Below are positions 19,799 to 28,044 of a stretch of DNA of 64,000 nt, piece after piece (position 1 is the first letter of the stretch; each line of letters starts with the position of its first letter). Under the pieces are notes generated by a model. That model saw only the letters and a list, made by a program, of their open reading frames with translations. It ran no database searches and was not told where the DNA came from. The DNA comes from Mycolicibacterium mengxianglii (GTDB lineage Bacteria; Actinomycetota; Actinomycetes; Mycobacteriales; Mycobacteriaceae). Location of the stretch: positions 3,224,001 through 3,288,000 of the forward strand of contig NZ_CP065373.1 of assembly GCF_015710575.1 (NCBI RefSeq), written 5' to 3'. Position numbers and translations under genes: made by a program.

Positions 19799-20349
19799 CG
19801 GGCCGCCTTCAGTCGGGCTTTGTAGCGTTTCTGCTGCTCGGCCGCCATCGCTTCGGCCTTTGCCATCCGCTCGATCATCGGCGCCCGCCAGCAGTGGCAG
19901 ATCGCCAGCGCCAGCGCGTCCGCGGCGTCAGCGGGTGTCGGTTTCTGTTGCAGCGCAAGGATTCTGGTGACCATCGCGGTGACCTGAGCCTTGTCCGCCC
20001 GGCCGTTACCGGTGACGGCGGCCTTGACCTCGCTGGGTGTGTGGAAGTGCACGTCGATGTCCCGCTTGGCGGCCGCCAGGGCGACCACGCCACCGGCTTG
20101 GGCGGTTCCCATCACCGTGGAGACGTTCTGTTGCGAGAACACCCGCTCGACGGCCACCACGTCAGGCCGGTGGGTGTCCATCCAGTACTCCACGGTGTTG
20201 CTGATCGCCAGCAAGCGGCGGTGTAGCGGGTCGCCGGCCGGCGTGCGGACCACGTCGATATCGAGCGCGATCACCTGCCGCCCGGTGCCGCCCTCGATTA
20301 CCGAGAGACCACACCTGGTCAATCCCGGGTCGACGCCCATCACGCGCAC
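19795..20349 (-). CDS. ruvC: Holliday junction endonuclease RuvC
   Basis: Dimeric resolvase that cuts Holliday junctions, about 184 residues. The first catalytic aspartate is in [12 protein letters not shown] (Asp7), followed by [20 protein letters not shown] with the acidic Glu, and the C-terminal [12 protein letters not shown]. The frame opens at ATG 20364, but a GAGGAG (bases of that very ATG region) lies seven bases before GTG 20349, and the family starts at this point (MRVMGVDPG), so GTG 20349 is preferred. An SOS box is upstream. Confidence 0.95.
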   Translation of the reverse strand: MRVMGVDPGLTRCGLSVIEGGTGRQVIALDIDVVRTPAGDPLHRRLLAISNTVEYWMDTHRPDVVAVERVFSQQNVSTVMGTAQAGGVVALAAAKRDIDVHFHTPSEVKAAVTGNGRADKAQVTAMVTRILALQQKPTPADAADALALAICHCWRAPMIERMAKAEAMAAEQQKRYKARLKAAR

Positions 20350-20380
20350 GAACAAACTCCTCATCCAACTCGCACAGATA

Positions 20381-20396
20381 CCGAACAGCTGTTCGA
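20381..20396 (-). promoter_or_regulatory. LexA (SOS) box upstream of ruvCAB
   Basis: On the minus strand the site reads TCGAACAGCTGTTCGG, one mismatch from the mycobacterial LexA consensus TCGAAC-N4-GTTCGA. It lies 32 bases ahead of the ruvC start. This predicts that ruvCAB is repressed by LexA and induced by DNA damage, as reported for M. tuberculosis. Confidence 0.82.
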
Positions 20397-20463
20397 GAGC
20401 CTAGCCGGTGCCGCAGACAGACGCCGTAGGGACACGCCAGCCTGACGGCACCCGCCACACTTC

Positions 20464-21462
20464 TCAGGCGGTGAGCTTTTCGCTCAGCTCCCAGAGCCGC
20501 TGCGCCGACTCCGGATCGACGGCGTACCGCGTCACACCCACCGTCATCTCCATCGGACCCGAACCGAAGTCGATGCTCACCGGCTCGGTGATGTCCTCCA
20601 ACGGGGCAATGTCGTTGTTCTGCAGGAAAACCCCGCCGATCTCGGCGAGCAGCGGACTGGTGGCGCCCCACACGCTGGTCGACGCGCCCTGCTGCGGGGT
20701 CTTCATATCGCGGTCGGGATCGATGATCGGGTTCCCGGAATCATCGACGAGCCCCATCTCCTTCAAGCTCCCAGCGGGCAGCCACGGCGCCAGGTTGGTG
20801 TTCGCGATCCCGCCCGGATGCAGCGCGTAACCGCGGATGCCGTCGTCGGACCACCGCCGATCCAACTCGACCGCGAACAACACATTGGCGGTTTTCGACT
20901 GCCCGTAGGCGACCATGCCGTCATAGGCGCCGTCGCCGTCGAAATGCGTGTCGTCCCACCGAATGTCCGATAGATGATGACCCCATGACGACACCTCCAC
21001 CACGCGGGCACCCGATGCGGCACGCAGCGCGGGCAACAGGCCCTGGGTCAGTTGGAAATGCCCCAGATGGTTGGTGGCGAACTGCGCCTCGTAACCGCGG
21101 GCGTCGCGTACCAGTGGCCCGCCCATGATCCCGGCGTTGTTGACCAGAATGTGCAGGGGCCGTCCGGAGGTGCGGTAATCGGCGGAGAAGGACTCGATCG
21201 ACGCCGGGTCCATCAAGTCCAGCGGGCGGACCTCGACGCCCGGCAGCCCGGCCAGCGCAGCGGCGGCTCGTTCGGGTGAACGCGCACCGACCAGCACGGA
21301 CGCGCCGGCCTCGCTGAGGGCACGGGTGGTTTCCAAGCCCAGGCCGACGTGTCCGGCGGTGATGACGACGTTGCGCCCGGTGAGATCCATGCCGTCAAGG
21401 ACGTCAGCGGCGGTCGATGCTGCGGTGAATCCGGAGCCGAGAGGGTGCTGTTGATGTGTCAT
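20464..21462 (-). CDS. Short-chain dehydrogenase/reductase
   Basis: SDR of 332 residues, most like the longer retinol-dehydrogenase/oxidoreductase subgroup. The nucleotide site is VVITAGHVGLG (usually TGxxxGxG; here the first glycine is alanine), followed by ILVNNAGIM, the catalytic VSSWGHH and YGQSK. The substrate is unknown. ATG 21462 is chosen; the longer frame to 21534 would overlap the divergent AraC gene. Only 39 bases separate the two starts, so the regulator very likely controls this gene. Confidence 0.83.
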   Translation of the reverse strand: MTHQQHPLGSGFTAASTAADVLDGMDLTGRNVVITAGHVGLGLETTRALSEAGASVLVGARSPERAAAALAGLPGVEVRPLDLMDPASIESFSADYRTSGRPLHILVNNAGIMGGPLVRDARGYEAQFATNHLGHFQLTQGLLPALRAASGARVVEVSSWGHHLSDIRWDDTHFDGDGAYDGMVAYGQSKTANVLFAVELDRRWSDDGIRGYALHPGGIANTNLAPWLPAGSLKEMGLVDDSGNPIIDPDRDMKTPQQGASTSVWGATSPLLAEIGGVFLQNNDIAPLEDITEPVSIDFGSGPMEMTVGVTRYAVDPESAQRLWELSEKLTA

Positions 21463-21501
21463 GCCCGGAATAACAGCCACGTCGGCGGACTTCCCATCGT
21501 C

Positions 21502-22506
21502 ATGAGTCCGCAAGACTTGCGCGATCGTCCGCAATCAGCCGGTGACCCGTTATCCGAAGTACTGCGCCTGGTCGAGGTGAGCGGGGCGATCTCGGGCGGC
21601 TTCGCCATCGGCGGCGCGTGGACCTCCAGTTATCGATTGACGATGCCGCTGAAGTTCGCGGCCGTGGTACGCGGCGGGGTGTGGATGCAGGCCGACGGGG
21701 TGGCGCCGGTGCGGGTGGACGCCGGTGACATCGTCGTCCTCAACCACCGTCGCGAGCTGACGATGACGAGTACCCGGGAGGGCGCGTTCCCGGTCGAGTT
21801 CCAGCACAGCGAGGCCAATACGTTTGTCACTGTCGACGATCACGCCGAACGCGACGTGGTGCTGGGCGGTCACATCGACGTCAACGACGTCGGGCGGCAG
21901 TTGCTCAGCACTGCGCTGCCACCGCTGCTGCACGTGCGTGCCTCCGCCCCCGACGCGTCTCACCTGCACGGTTTGATCGACCAGGTCTACGACGAGGTGA
22001 TCGCAGACCGGATCGGAGCCGACTTCGCCATCACCCAGCTTGCGCAACTGCTCGTGCTGTCGATTTTGCGGACCTACCTCAAAGACACCGAGTCCCTGCC
22101 GCCCAGCTGGCTTGCGCTACTCAGCGATTCCCGGCTGCGCCCGGCGGTTGCCGCTATGCACGCCGACCCCGGAAACCGTTGGTGCCTCGCCGATTTGGCT
22201 CGGACGGCAGCCATGTCACGGACTTCGTTCGCCGAGAGGTTTCGCGCGCTGGCCGGCGTGCCACCCCTGACGTACCTGGGCACGCTTCGGATGCTGCTGG
22301 CCCAGCGCGCACTTCGCGATCCTGATGTGCGGGTGGGGGTGTTGGCCGCCCAGCTCGGCTACACCTCGGACAGCGCGTTCTCCAACGCCTTCAAACGCGA
22401 GGTGGGGATGTCACCGCTGCGGTACCGCGCCGGCCTGGGCCAGGACGGCTGTCACTCCTCGTCGAGCGCGGCGGCGACGTCGTCGGGGATGTCGACGTTG
22501 GTGTAG
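21502..22506 (+). CDS. AraC-family transcriptional regulator (cupin plus HTH)
   Basis: Regulator of 334 residues. The N-terminal half (about 20-185) looks like the AraC-binding cupin type (cupin_6). The C-terminal half holds two helix-turn-helix motifs: [20 protein letters not shown] and [20 protein letters not shown], then [12 protein letters not shown]. It starts at ATG 21502, divergent from the SDR gene. Its last 55 bases overlap the 3' end of yebC on the opposite strand; the final residues [17 protein letters not shown] are low complexity and may be an extension gained by loss of an earlier stop. Confidence 0.85.
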   Translation: MSPQDLRDRPQSAGDPLSEVLRLVEVSGAISGGFAIGGAWTSSYRLTMPLKFAAVVRGGVWMQADGVAPVRVDAGDIVVLNHRRELTMTSTREGAFPVEFQHSEANTFVTVDDHAERDVVLGGHIDVNDVGRQLLSTALPPLLHVRASAPDASHLHGLIDQVYDEVIADRIGADFAITQLAQLLVLSILRTYLKDTESLPPSWLALLSDSRLRPAVAAMHADPGNRWCLADLARTAAMSRTSFAERFRALAGVPPLTYLGTLRMLLAQRALRDPDVRVGVLAAQLGYTSDSAFSNAFKREVGMSPLRYRAGLGQDGCHSSSSAAATSSGMSTLV

Positions 22507-23207
22507 ACGTCCTGCACGTCGTCGCTGTCCTCGAGGGCATCGACGAGTTTGAGCACCTTGCGGGCCCCCTCGAGATCCACCGGCACCGTCACCGACGGCT
22601 GAAAACTGGCGTCGGCCGAGTCGTAGTCGATCCCCGCTTCCTGCAGTGCGCTGCGCACCGCCACCAGGTCGGTGGGCTCGGAGATGATCTCGAAGCTGTC
22701 GCCCAGATCGTTCACATCCTCGGCGCCGGCCTCGAGCACGGCGGTGAGCACGTCGTCCTCGGTGAGGCCGTTCTTCTCGAGCGTCACCACACCCTTGCGG
22801 GTGAACAGGTAGGACACCGAACCAGGGTCGGCCATGTTGCCGCCGTTGCGGGTCATCGCCACCCGGACCTCGCCCGCGGCACGGTTGCGGTTGTCGGTCA
22901 GGCACTCGATGAGGACGGCAACCCCGTTGGGGCCGTAGCCCTCGTACATGATCGTCTGCCAGTCGGCGCCACCAGCTTCTTCACCGGCACCGCGCTTGCG
23001 GGCGCGCTCGATGTTGTCGTTGGGCACCGACGTCTTCTTGGCCTTCTGGATGGCGTCATAGAGCGTCGGATTACCGGAGGGGTCACCGCCGCCGGTGCGG
23101 GCCGCGACCTCGATGTTCTTGATCAGCCGGGCGAACTCCTTGCCACGGCGCGCGTCTTTGACGGCCTTCTGATGCTTGGTGGTCGCCCACTTGGAATGGC
23201 CGCTCAT
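22452..23207 (-). CDS. yebC: YebC/PmpR family DNA-binding regulatory protein
   Basis: Conserved protein of 251 residues starting [20 protein letters not shown], the hallmark of the YebC/PmpR family, with [20 protein letters not shown] and [20 protein letters not shown]. Family members are reported as transcription regulators, and recent work also ties YebC-type proteins to translation of difficult motifs. It corresponds to Rv2603c. In M. tuberculosis the next gene is pdxT; here 15 kb of other genes separates them. Confidence 0.94.
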   Translation of the reverse strand: MSGHSKWATTKHQKAVKDARRGKEFARLIKNIEVAARTGGGDPSGNPTLYDAIQKAKKTSVPNDNIERARKRGAGEEAGGADWQTIMYEGYGPNGVAVLIECLTDNRNRAAGEVRVAMTRNGGNMADPGSVSYLFTRKGVVTLEKNGLTEDDVLTAVLEAGAEDVNDLGDSFEIISEPTDLVAVRSALQEAGIDYDSADASFQPSVTVPVDLEGARKVLKLVDALEDSDDVQDVYTNVDIPDDVAAALDEE

Positions 23208-23246
23208 TGGTGAACTACCTCTCTCACTCGAGTTCGATCGACCAGT

Positions 23247-23873
23247 CTACTGGGCCGCAAATCTGGGGTTCTCGCCGAGATCGCCCTCGATGTAGTGCTG
23301 CAGGTTCGGCGCTACAGCCGCGATGATCTCCTCGTCGCTCATCGAGGCGATCGGCTCGATACCCCAGACATAGCGCATCATTGCCAATCCCATGATCTGA
23401 GAAGAGATCAAGCCGCTGCGGACCAAGCGGTCGTGTTCATCGGCACCGAGGTGCGAAACCCCCATCAAGCTGCCCTCAACGGTCTGGCGCAGCTTTTCTC
23501 GGGTGGTCGCTTCGTGGGCGGCGGTCTGCAGAATTGCCCGCAGGACGGGGCCGGTCTCGTCGTCGGCCCAGGAGTCCAACATCAGGCGCAGCAGGGCGCT
23601 GCCGAGCTCAGCTACCGGCGAGGACCACGTCTGCGCCACCCTGTCGAGCCACTTCTGCGGGGGCGTTGTTGCCGCGTCGAGCAGCCCGTCTTTCGACCGG
23701 AAGTAGTGGTAGACCAAGGCGGGGTCCACGTCTGCCGCACGGGCCACGGCCCGGATGGTGGTGCCCGCCCACCCGGTTTCGGCGAACGCCACCCGCGCCG
23801 CGACCAAAATGCGAGACGCAAGCACTCCCCGTTCGTCGCGCGGTCCTGGGGTGGTGGTCGGCACGAGTTTCAT
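23247..23873 (-). CDS. TetR-family transcriptional regulator
   Basis: TetR repressor of about 208 residues. The DNA-binding domain is near the N-terminus: ILVAARVAFAETGWAGTTIR then AVARAADVDPALVYHYFRSK. The C-terminal ligand domain (about 75-208) has no close named match. It is divergent from the CocE-type hydrolase gene, with a composite operator between them. ATG 23873 is chosen; a GTG at 23891 in frame would lie inside the operator. Likely autoregulated and controlling the hydrolase. Confidence 0.85.
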   Translation of the reverse strand: MKLVPTTTPGPRDERGVLASRILVAARVAFAETGWAGTTIRAVARAADVDPALVYHYFRSKDGLLDAATTPPQKWLDRVAQTWSSPVAELGSALLRLMLDSWADDETGPVLRAILQTAAHEATTREKLRQTVEGSLMGVSHLGADEHDRLVRSGLISSQIMGLAMMRYVWGIEPIASMSDEEIIAAVAPNLQHYIEGDLGENPRFAAQ

Positions 23874-23927
23874 CCTAACGCGAAGATTCACGTTGCGTTG
23901 AAACTAGTTTCATCGTAGCGTGAAACT
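23868..23927. promoter_or_regulatory. TetR operator and hydrolase promoter
   Basis: Three related 17-base half-sites: TTTCATCCTAACGCGAA (23868-23884), TTCACGTTGCGTTGAAA in reverse (23887-23903), and TTTCATCGTAGCGTGAA (23908-23924). The last two form a 38-base near-palindrome centred on TGAAACTAGTTTCA (23899-23912). A promoter for the hydrolase fits it exactly: TTGCGT (23893-23898), 17-base spacer, TAGCGT (23916-23921), with the start site predicted at the A of ATG 23928, so the mRNA would be leaderless. A repressor bound here would cover -35 to -10. Confidence 0.7.
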
Positions 23928-25667
23928 ATGCCGACCCAGGAACGTCAGCTCAACGGCCCACAGACCACCGGTCGCGGCTACCGAAACCTGAGCTACCCGC
24001 AGTTCGGCATCACCCGCCTCAACAACCAGCGCGTGCCGATGCGCGACGGCGTCGCCCTGTTGGCCGATGTCCATCGCCCGGACACGGATGGAAAGTTCCC
24101 CGCGCTGATTGCGGCGTCCCCGTACCCGCGCCAGATGCAGGACCTCGGCGCTCCGGCCGGCTTCATCGAAGCGGGAGCGACCGACTTCTGGGTGCCCCGT
24201 GGGTACGTGCACGTCATCGCCAACATCCGGGGCACCGGCGGCTCGGGCGGCACGTTCGGATTCTTCGATTCGCAAGAGCGCCAGGACATGTACGACCTCG
24301 TGGAATGGGCGGCGGCGCAACCCTGGTGTGACGGCAACGTCGGCATGATCGGTATCAGCTATTTCGCCATGACGCAGTTGGAGGCAGCAGTCGAGCGCGC
24401 CCCGCACCTCAAGGCGATCTTCCCGGTCGCCGTCACCGCCGACTTGTACGAAGCGGCCACCCACCACGGCCTGGCCAGCTCGTCGTTCGTCACCCCATTC
24501 CTGGCGATGATGGGCCTCACCTCAGATCGCAGCGACACATTCTGGCGGCGCAATCCGGTGATCGCACTTGCCCGTCGGATCCTCAACACCCCCAGGCTGC
24601 ACCAGAAGTTCGCCACGATGAACGGCGAATCCGCCGTCACCCTGATGCGGCAGTTACTCAAGCTCCCACACAGTGCGCATCCTTGGGACGACCTGTGGCT
24701 CGAGACGGTGGTCAAACGTCCCCTGCGTGACTCGTGGTGGGAAGACCGAAACCTGTTGCCGTTACTGAAGAACGTCGATATCCCCGTCTATCTCGGCTGC
24801 GACTGGGAGAACGTTCCGCTGCACCTTCCGTCGACCTTCACCGCGTGGAATGAATTGCAGCACAACCCGAATGTGCGGATGGGAATGCTCGGCCAGTTCG
24901 GTCTGACGTGGCCGTGGGAGAGCCTGCACCAGGAGGCGCTCGCCTGGTACGACCACTGGCTCAAAGGAGCGGACACCGGCATCATGGACGGGCCGGCGGT
25001 TCGCTACGTACTGCCCGGAGCCGACGGCTGGCAGACTGCCGAATCGTGGCCGCCCGCGGTGACGTACCGCCAGCTGGCATTGTGCGCCGACGGAGTCCTG
25101 TCCGACGACGAGGGTCAGCCGGGTGAGTGCGAATACCTCACGCTCGGAGCCGGTCTCAACCGAGCGAAGGCCGGCCCGCTCGATCCGCCGTCGATGCTGA
25201 CGTGGACGTCGGCCCCCTTGCCACAGACCCTCGACGTTGTCGGTGATATCGAGTTGCGCCTGGTGGCGTCCGCAACCGCCATGGACACCGCCTGGATCGT
25301 CGTGCTGCAAGAGGTTTCGCCCGACGGTGAAGTGACCGACGTGACCGCAGGGTGGCTGCGCGCGAGCCTGCGTTCAGTTGACGACGCCGCAAGCCGTGAC
25401 GGCGCTCCGGTGCTGCCGTGCACCGAAGCCGTTGCGGTGCCTGTCGGCGAGGATGTCACCTACCGAATCCCGTTGGTGCCCAATGCGCGCCGATTCCGTC
25501 CCGGACATCGGATACGCGTGGTGCTGACCAGCGACGACCAGGACCCCGCGACGCCGGCCATCATGAACTTCCGTCACGCGAGTGTGGGGACGAGCAGTCT
25601 GAACACCGTCCGGTCCCGCTCACGCCTGCTCCTGCCGGTGCTCAACCCAGTGATTTCGGCGCGCTGA
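23928..25667 (+). CDS. CocE/NonD-family alpha/beta hydrolase
   Basis: Serine hydrolase of 579 residues, X-Pro dipeptidyl-peptidase/cocaine esterase type. The N-terminal domain has RVPMRDGVALLADVHRPDTD, the oxyanion region GYVHVIANIRGTGGSGG and the nucleophile in MIGISYFAM (Ser144). The C-terminal jelly-roll domain (about 370-579) contains PNARRFRPGHRIRVVLTSDD. No signal peptide is seen, so it acts in the cytoplasm, on an unknown ester or amide. No ribosome site precedes the ATG, consistent with a leaderless mRNA. Its last codons and stop fall inside a 54-base repeat. Confidence 0.87.
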   Translation: MPTQERQLNGPQTTGRGYRNLSYPQFGITRLNNQRVPMRDGVALLADVHRPDTDGKFPALIAASPYPRQMQDLGAPAGFIEAGATDFWVPRGYVHVIANIRGTGGSGGTFGFFDSQERQDMYDLVEWAAAQPWCDGNVGMIGISYFAMTQLEAAVERAPHLKAIFPVAVTADLYEAATHHGLASSSFVTPFLAMMGLTSDRSDTFWRRNPVIALARRILNTPRLHQKFATMNGESAVTLMRQLLKLPHSAHPWDDLWLETVVKRPLRDSWWEDRNLLPLLKNVDIPVYLGCDWENVPLHLPSTFTAWNELQHNPNVRMGMLGQFGLTWPWESLHQEALAWYDHWLKGADTGIMDGPAVRYVLPGADGWQTAESWPPAVTYRQLALCADGVLSDDEGQPGECEYLTLGAGLNRAKAGPLDPPSMLTWTSAPLPQTLDVVGDIELRLVASATAMDTAWIVVLQEVSPDGEVTDVTAGWLRASLRSVDDAASRDGAPVLPCTEAVAVPVGEDVTYRIPLVPNARRFRPGHRIRVVLTSDDQDPATPAIMNFRHASVGTSSLNTVRSRSRLLLPVLNPVISAR

Positions 25668-25703
25668 TCGCCGCTGAGCGGTTGCGAGCGCGCCGAAATC
25701 CCT
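25650..25703. repeat. 54-bp palindromic repeat, copy 1
   Basis: Begins GTGATTTCGGCGCGCT and ends AGCGCGCCGAAATCCCT, which pair as a hairpin stem; the inner part CCGCTGAGCGG forms a second small stem. It is 53/54 identical to copy 2 at 38003-38056, in the same orientation. It supplies the last codons (VISAR) and stop of the hydrolase gene and lies before the convergent SDR gene, so it may also work as a shared terminator. Confidence 0.85.
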
Positions 25704-25718
25704 GAGGGGAGGTCAAAA

Positions 25719-26486
25719 CTACTGAGCCACCCAGCCGCCGTCGGTGAGAACACTGCTGCCGGTGATCAGCCCCGCCGCCGGCGAGCAGACGAAGGCCACG
25801 GCCTCGGCCACCTCTTCGACGGTGCCGAACCGCCCCAGCGGGACCTTCGCCAACAGCTCGCCGGACGCGTCGGGATCCTGCAGGAACGGCCGGGTCATGG
25901 CCGTCTCGATGAAGGTGGGCGCCACCGACACCACCCGGATACCGCGCGGCGCAAGCTCCACCGCCAGCGCCTTCGTGAGGCCCTCCACACCGTGTTTGGT
26001 CGCGCAGTAGACACTGCGCCCGGGCGCTCCGACGTGGCCCATCTGACTGGAGATGTTGACGATCACGCCGCCGTTGCCGCTCTGCACGGCGTGGCCGACG
26101 AACAGCTGCGTGGCGCGGAACACCGCACGCAGGTTCAGCCCGATCATGACGTCCAGGTCATCGATGGTGATGTCAAGCAGCGGCTTGGGCCGGTTGGTCC
26201 CGGCGGAATTCACCAGGATGTCGGCGGGCCCGATCGCGTCGAACGCTGCTTGCAGCGCGCCGTCGTCGTTGACGTCAACCGGAATGGTCGTGGCCGTCCC
26301 GCCCCCACCCTCAATCATCGAGGCCACCTCGCGCAGTTGTGGTTCGCTGCGTGCCAGCAGGACCACCGCCGCGCCCCGGGCGGCGAGCAGTTCGGCGACA
26401 GCACGCCCAATCCCCCGTCCGGCACCGGTCACCACGGCCCGCTTCCCCGTCAGATGCAGGCTTGCAAAGGCGTCCGGTCGGGTCAT
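25719..26486 (-). CDS. Short-chain dehydrogenase/reductase (classical)
   Basis: Classical SDR of 255 residues. NAD(P) motif VVTGAGRGIGRAV (residues 18-30), NSAG, catalytic ISS and YCATK, and the C-terminal TDGGWVAQ. It resembles 3-oxoacyl-ACP reductase/alcohol dehydrogenase members; the substrate is not evident. It is the last gene of the leftward operon and overlaps the SnoaL-like gene by four bases (ATGA). Confidence 0.88.
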   Translation of the reverse strand: MTRPDAFASLHLTGKRAVVTGAGRGIGRAVAELLAARGAAVVLLARSEPQLREVASMIEGGGGTATTIPVDVNDDGALQAAFDAIGPADILVNSAGTNRPKPLLDITIDDLDVMIGLNLRAVFRATQLFVGHAVQSGNGGVIVNISSQMGHVGAPGRSVYCATKHGVEGLTKALAVELAPRGIRVVSVAPTFIETAMTRPFLQDPDASGELLAKVPLGRFGTVEEVAEAVAFVCSPAAGLITGSSVLTDGGWVAQ

Positions 26487-26929
26487 GACATGGCGTCGGC
26501 GCTACAGGCTTGCCGGTAGTGCGGGACGTTCCAGTAGAACGGTTGAAATTCGGTTATCCGGCCGTTGCGCACGGTGACCACCTGCGTCATCGGGTAGTCC
26601 AGGATCTCCCCCGTCAGTCGTGATCGGGTCACCAGGCGGCACAGCACGATGACTTGATCCCCGCGCTCGAAGAACACCGGTTCCTTGACTTCGAGGGCAT
26701 CCCAGTGCCGGCTCATCTCGATCGACCAGTCTTTGAAGCCCTGGTATCCGGTCCACTCCCCGCCCCACGGGAGGTCCGGAGACTGATGCAGGGCTACGTC
26801 AGGATCGAGGGTGGCGCCCATCTCGTCGAAACTGGCACCTGCCGCTGCGCCGCCGGCGGCCATATAACTGCGCTCGGCACGGTAGAACGCGTTCAGCACC
26901 TCGGCGGCCGTGAGCGCTGAGCCGGTCAC
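26483..26929 (-). CDS. SnoaL-like (NTF2 superfamily) protein
   Basis: Protein of 148 residues with the cone-shaped NTF2/SnoaL fold pattern: an N-terminal helix (AAEVLNAFYRAERSYMAAGG), ATLDPDVALHQSPDLPWGGE, GYQGFKDWSIEMSRHWDALE, and C-terminal strands (VIVLCRLVTRS, MTQVVTVRNGRITEFQPFYW). Such proteins act as isomerases, dehydratases or cyclases, or as accessory subunits. It starts with GTG overlapping the stop of a 25-residue peptide gene (GTGA) and itself overlaps the next SDR gene. Confidence 0.82.
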   Translation of the reverse strand: MTGSALTAAEVLNAFYRAERSYMAAGGAAAGASFDEMGATLDPDVALHQSPDLPWGGEWTGYQGFKDWSIEMSRHWDALEVKEPVFFERGDQVIVLCRLVTRSRLTGEILDYPMTQVVTVRNGRITEFQPFYWNVPHYRQACSADAMS

Positions 26930-27003
26930 AGCTTGCCCCAGGCAAGTTCAGCAGTGGGCATGTCAATGAGGACCTTGTCTGTGTGGTCGAGGTATTCCGG
27001 CAT
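26926..27003 (-). CDS. 25-residue peptide gene coupled to the SnoaL-like gene
   Basis: A tiny frame: ATG at 27003, stop TGA at 26926-26928. The product starts MPEYLDHTDKVLID and ends MPTAELAWGKL. An AGGAG lies eight bases ahead of the ATG, better than at many neighbours, and the stop overlaps the GTG start of the next gene by four bases, the same coupling used across this operon. It has no cysteine, no membrane segment and a net negative charge. I recognise no family. It may be a leader peptide, a structural subunit or a modified peptide. Confidence 0.55.
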   Translation of the reverse strand: MPEYLDHTDKVLIDMPTAELAWGKL

Positions 27004-27044
27004 GAAAACTACTCCTAACGAGAGACTGGATATCGGAAAAGTGG

Positions 27045-28001
27045 TCAGCGGAGGGCGGACAGCGCGGTCTCGGTTGCCGGCTGGGGTTTAGCGGCGAGCC
27101 AGCGTTCAGCATCGATGGCAGCGGCACAGCCGGACCCGGCAGCCGTGATCGCCTGGCGGTAAGTGTGGTCCACCAGATCGCCGCAGGCGAACACCCCGTC
27201 GATGTCGGTGCGGGTGCTGTCCGCGGCGGTGCGGACGTAACCGTCGGCGTCCAGGTCGACCTGGCCACGCACGAGCTCGCTGCGTGGGTCATGCCCGATC
27301 GCCACGAACATCGCGCTGGCCTCGAGTACGGTTTCCTCTCCGGACGCCATGTCGCGCAGGCGCAGTGCGCTCACCCCACTGTCCCCGAGCACCTCGGCCA
27401 CCGCCTTGCCTGTCTGCCAGCGCAGCTTCGGGTCGTTGCGCGCCCGTTCCAGCATGATCTTCGACGCGCGAAACTCGTTGCGGCGGTGCACAACAGTGAC
27501 GGAGCGGGCGAATCGGGTCAGGAAAGTCGCCTCTTCCATCGCGGAATCACCCCCGCCCACCACCGTGATGTCCTGATCGCGGAAGAAGAACCCGTCGCAA
27601 GTGGCGCACGAACTCACGCCGCGTCCCAGCAGCTCCTGCTCGCCCGGCACCCCCAGATAGCGCGGCGCGGCTCCCATCGCAAGGATGACCGCGCGGCTGC
27701 GATGAGTTTCGCCGTCGGCGATCACTTCCTTGATCTCGCCGGAGAGCCGGACTTCATCGACGTCGGTGGTGTGCAACTGGGCGCCGAACCGGATGGCCTG
27801 CTCGCGCATCTGCTCCATCAGGGCCGGCCCCATGATGCCCTCGGCGAATCCCGGGTAGTTCTCCACCTCGGTCGTCGTCATCAGTGCGCCACCGTACTGC
27901 GTTCCTTCGAAGACCAGCGGCGCCAGTTGCGCCCTGGCCGCATACACCGCGGCGGTATAGCCGGAGGGGCCGGAGCCGATGATGATGAGATCATGTATCA
28001 C
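27045..28001 (-). CDS. Thioredoxin reductase (operon copy)
   Basis: FAD/NADPH oxidoreductase of 318 residues. It has the FAD motif [18 protein letters not shown], the redox-active SSCATCDG (Cys132, Cys135), the NADPH motif [18 protein letters not shown] and the C-terminal [17 protein letters not shown]. This is a normal low-molecular-weight TrxB. Mycobacteria usually keep trxB beside trxA near the origin; here it is embedded in a catabolic operon without a thioredoxin gene. It may serve the AhpD/CMD-like protein of the same operon or another disulfide partner. Confidence 0.9.
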   Translation of the reverse strand: MIHDLIIIGSGPSGYTAAVYAARAQLAPLVFEGTQYGGALMTTTEVENYPGFAEGIMGPALMEQMREQAIRFGAQLHTTDVDEVRLSGEIKEVIADGETHRSRAVILAMGAAPRYLGVPGEQELLGRGVSSCATCDGFFFRDQDITVVGGGDSAMEEATFLTRFARSVTVVHRRNEFRASKIMLERARNDPKLRWQTGKAVAEVLGDSGVSALRLRDMASGEETVLEASAMFVAIGHDPRSELVRGQVDLDADGYVRTAADSTRTDIDGVFACGDLVDHTYRQAITAAGSGCAAAIDAERWLAAKPQPATETALSALR

Positions 28002-28044
28002 GTCAATATCCTTTGGGTGCAGAGGTTTCAGGGGGCACGCGTTT

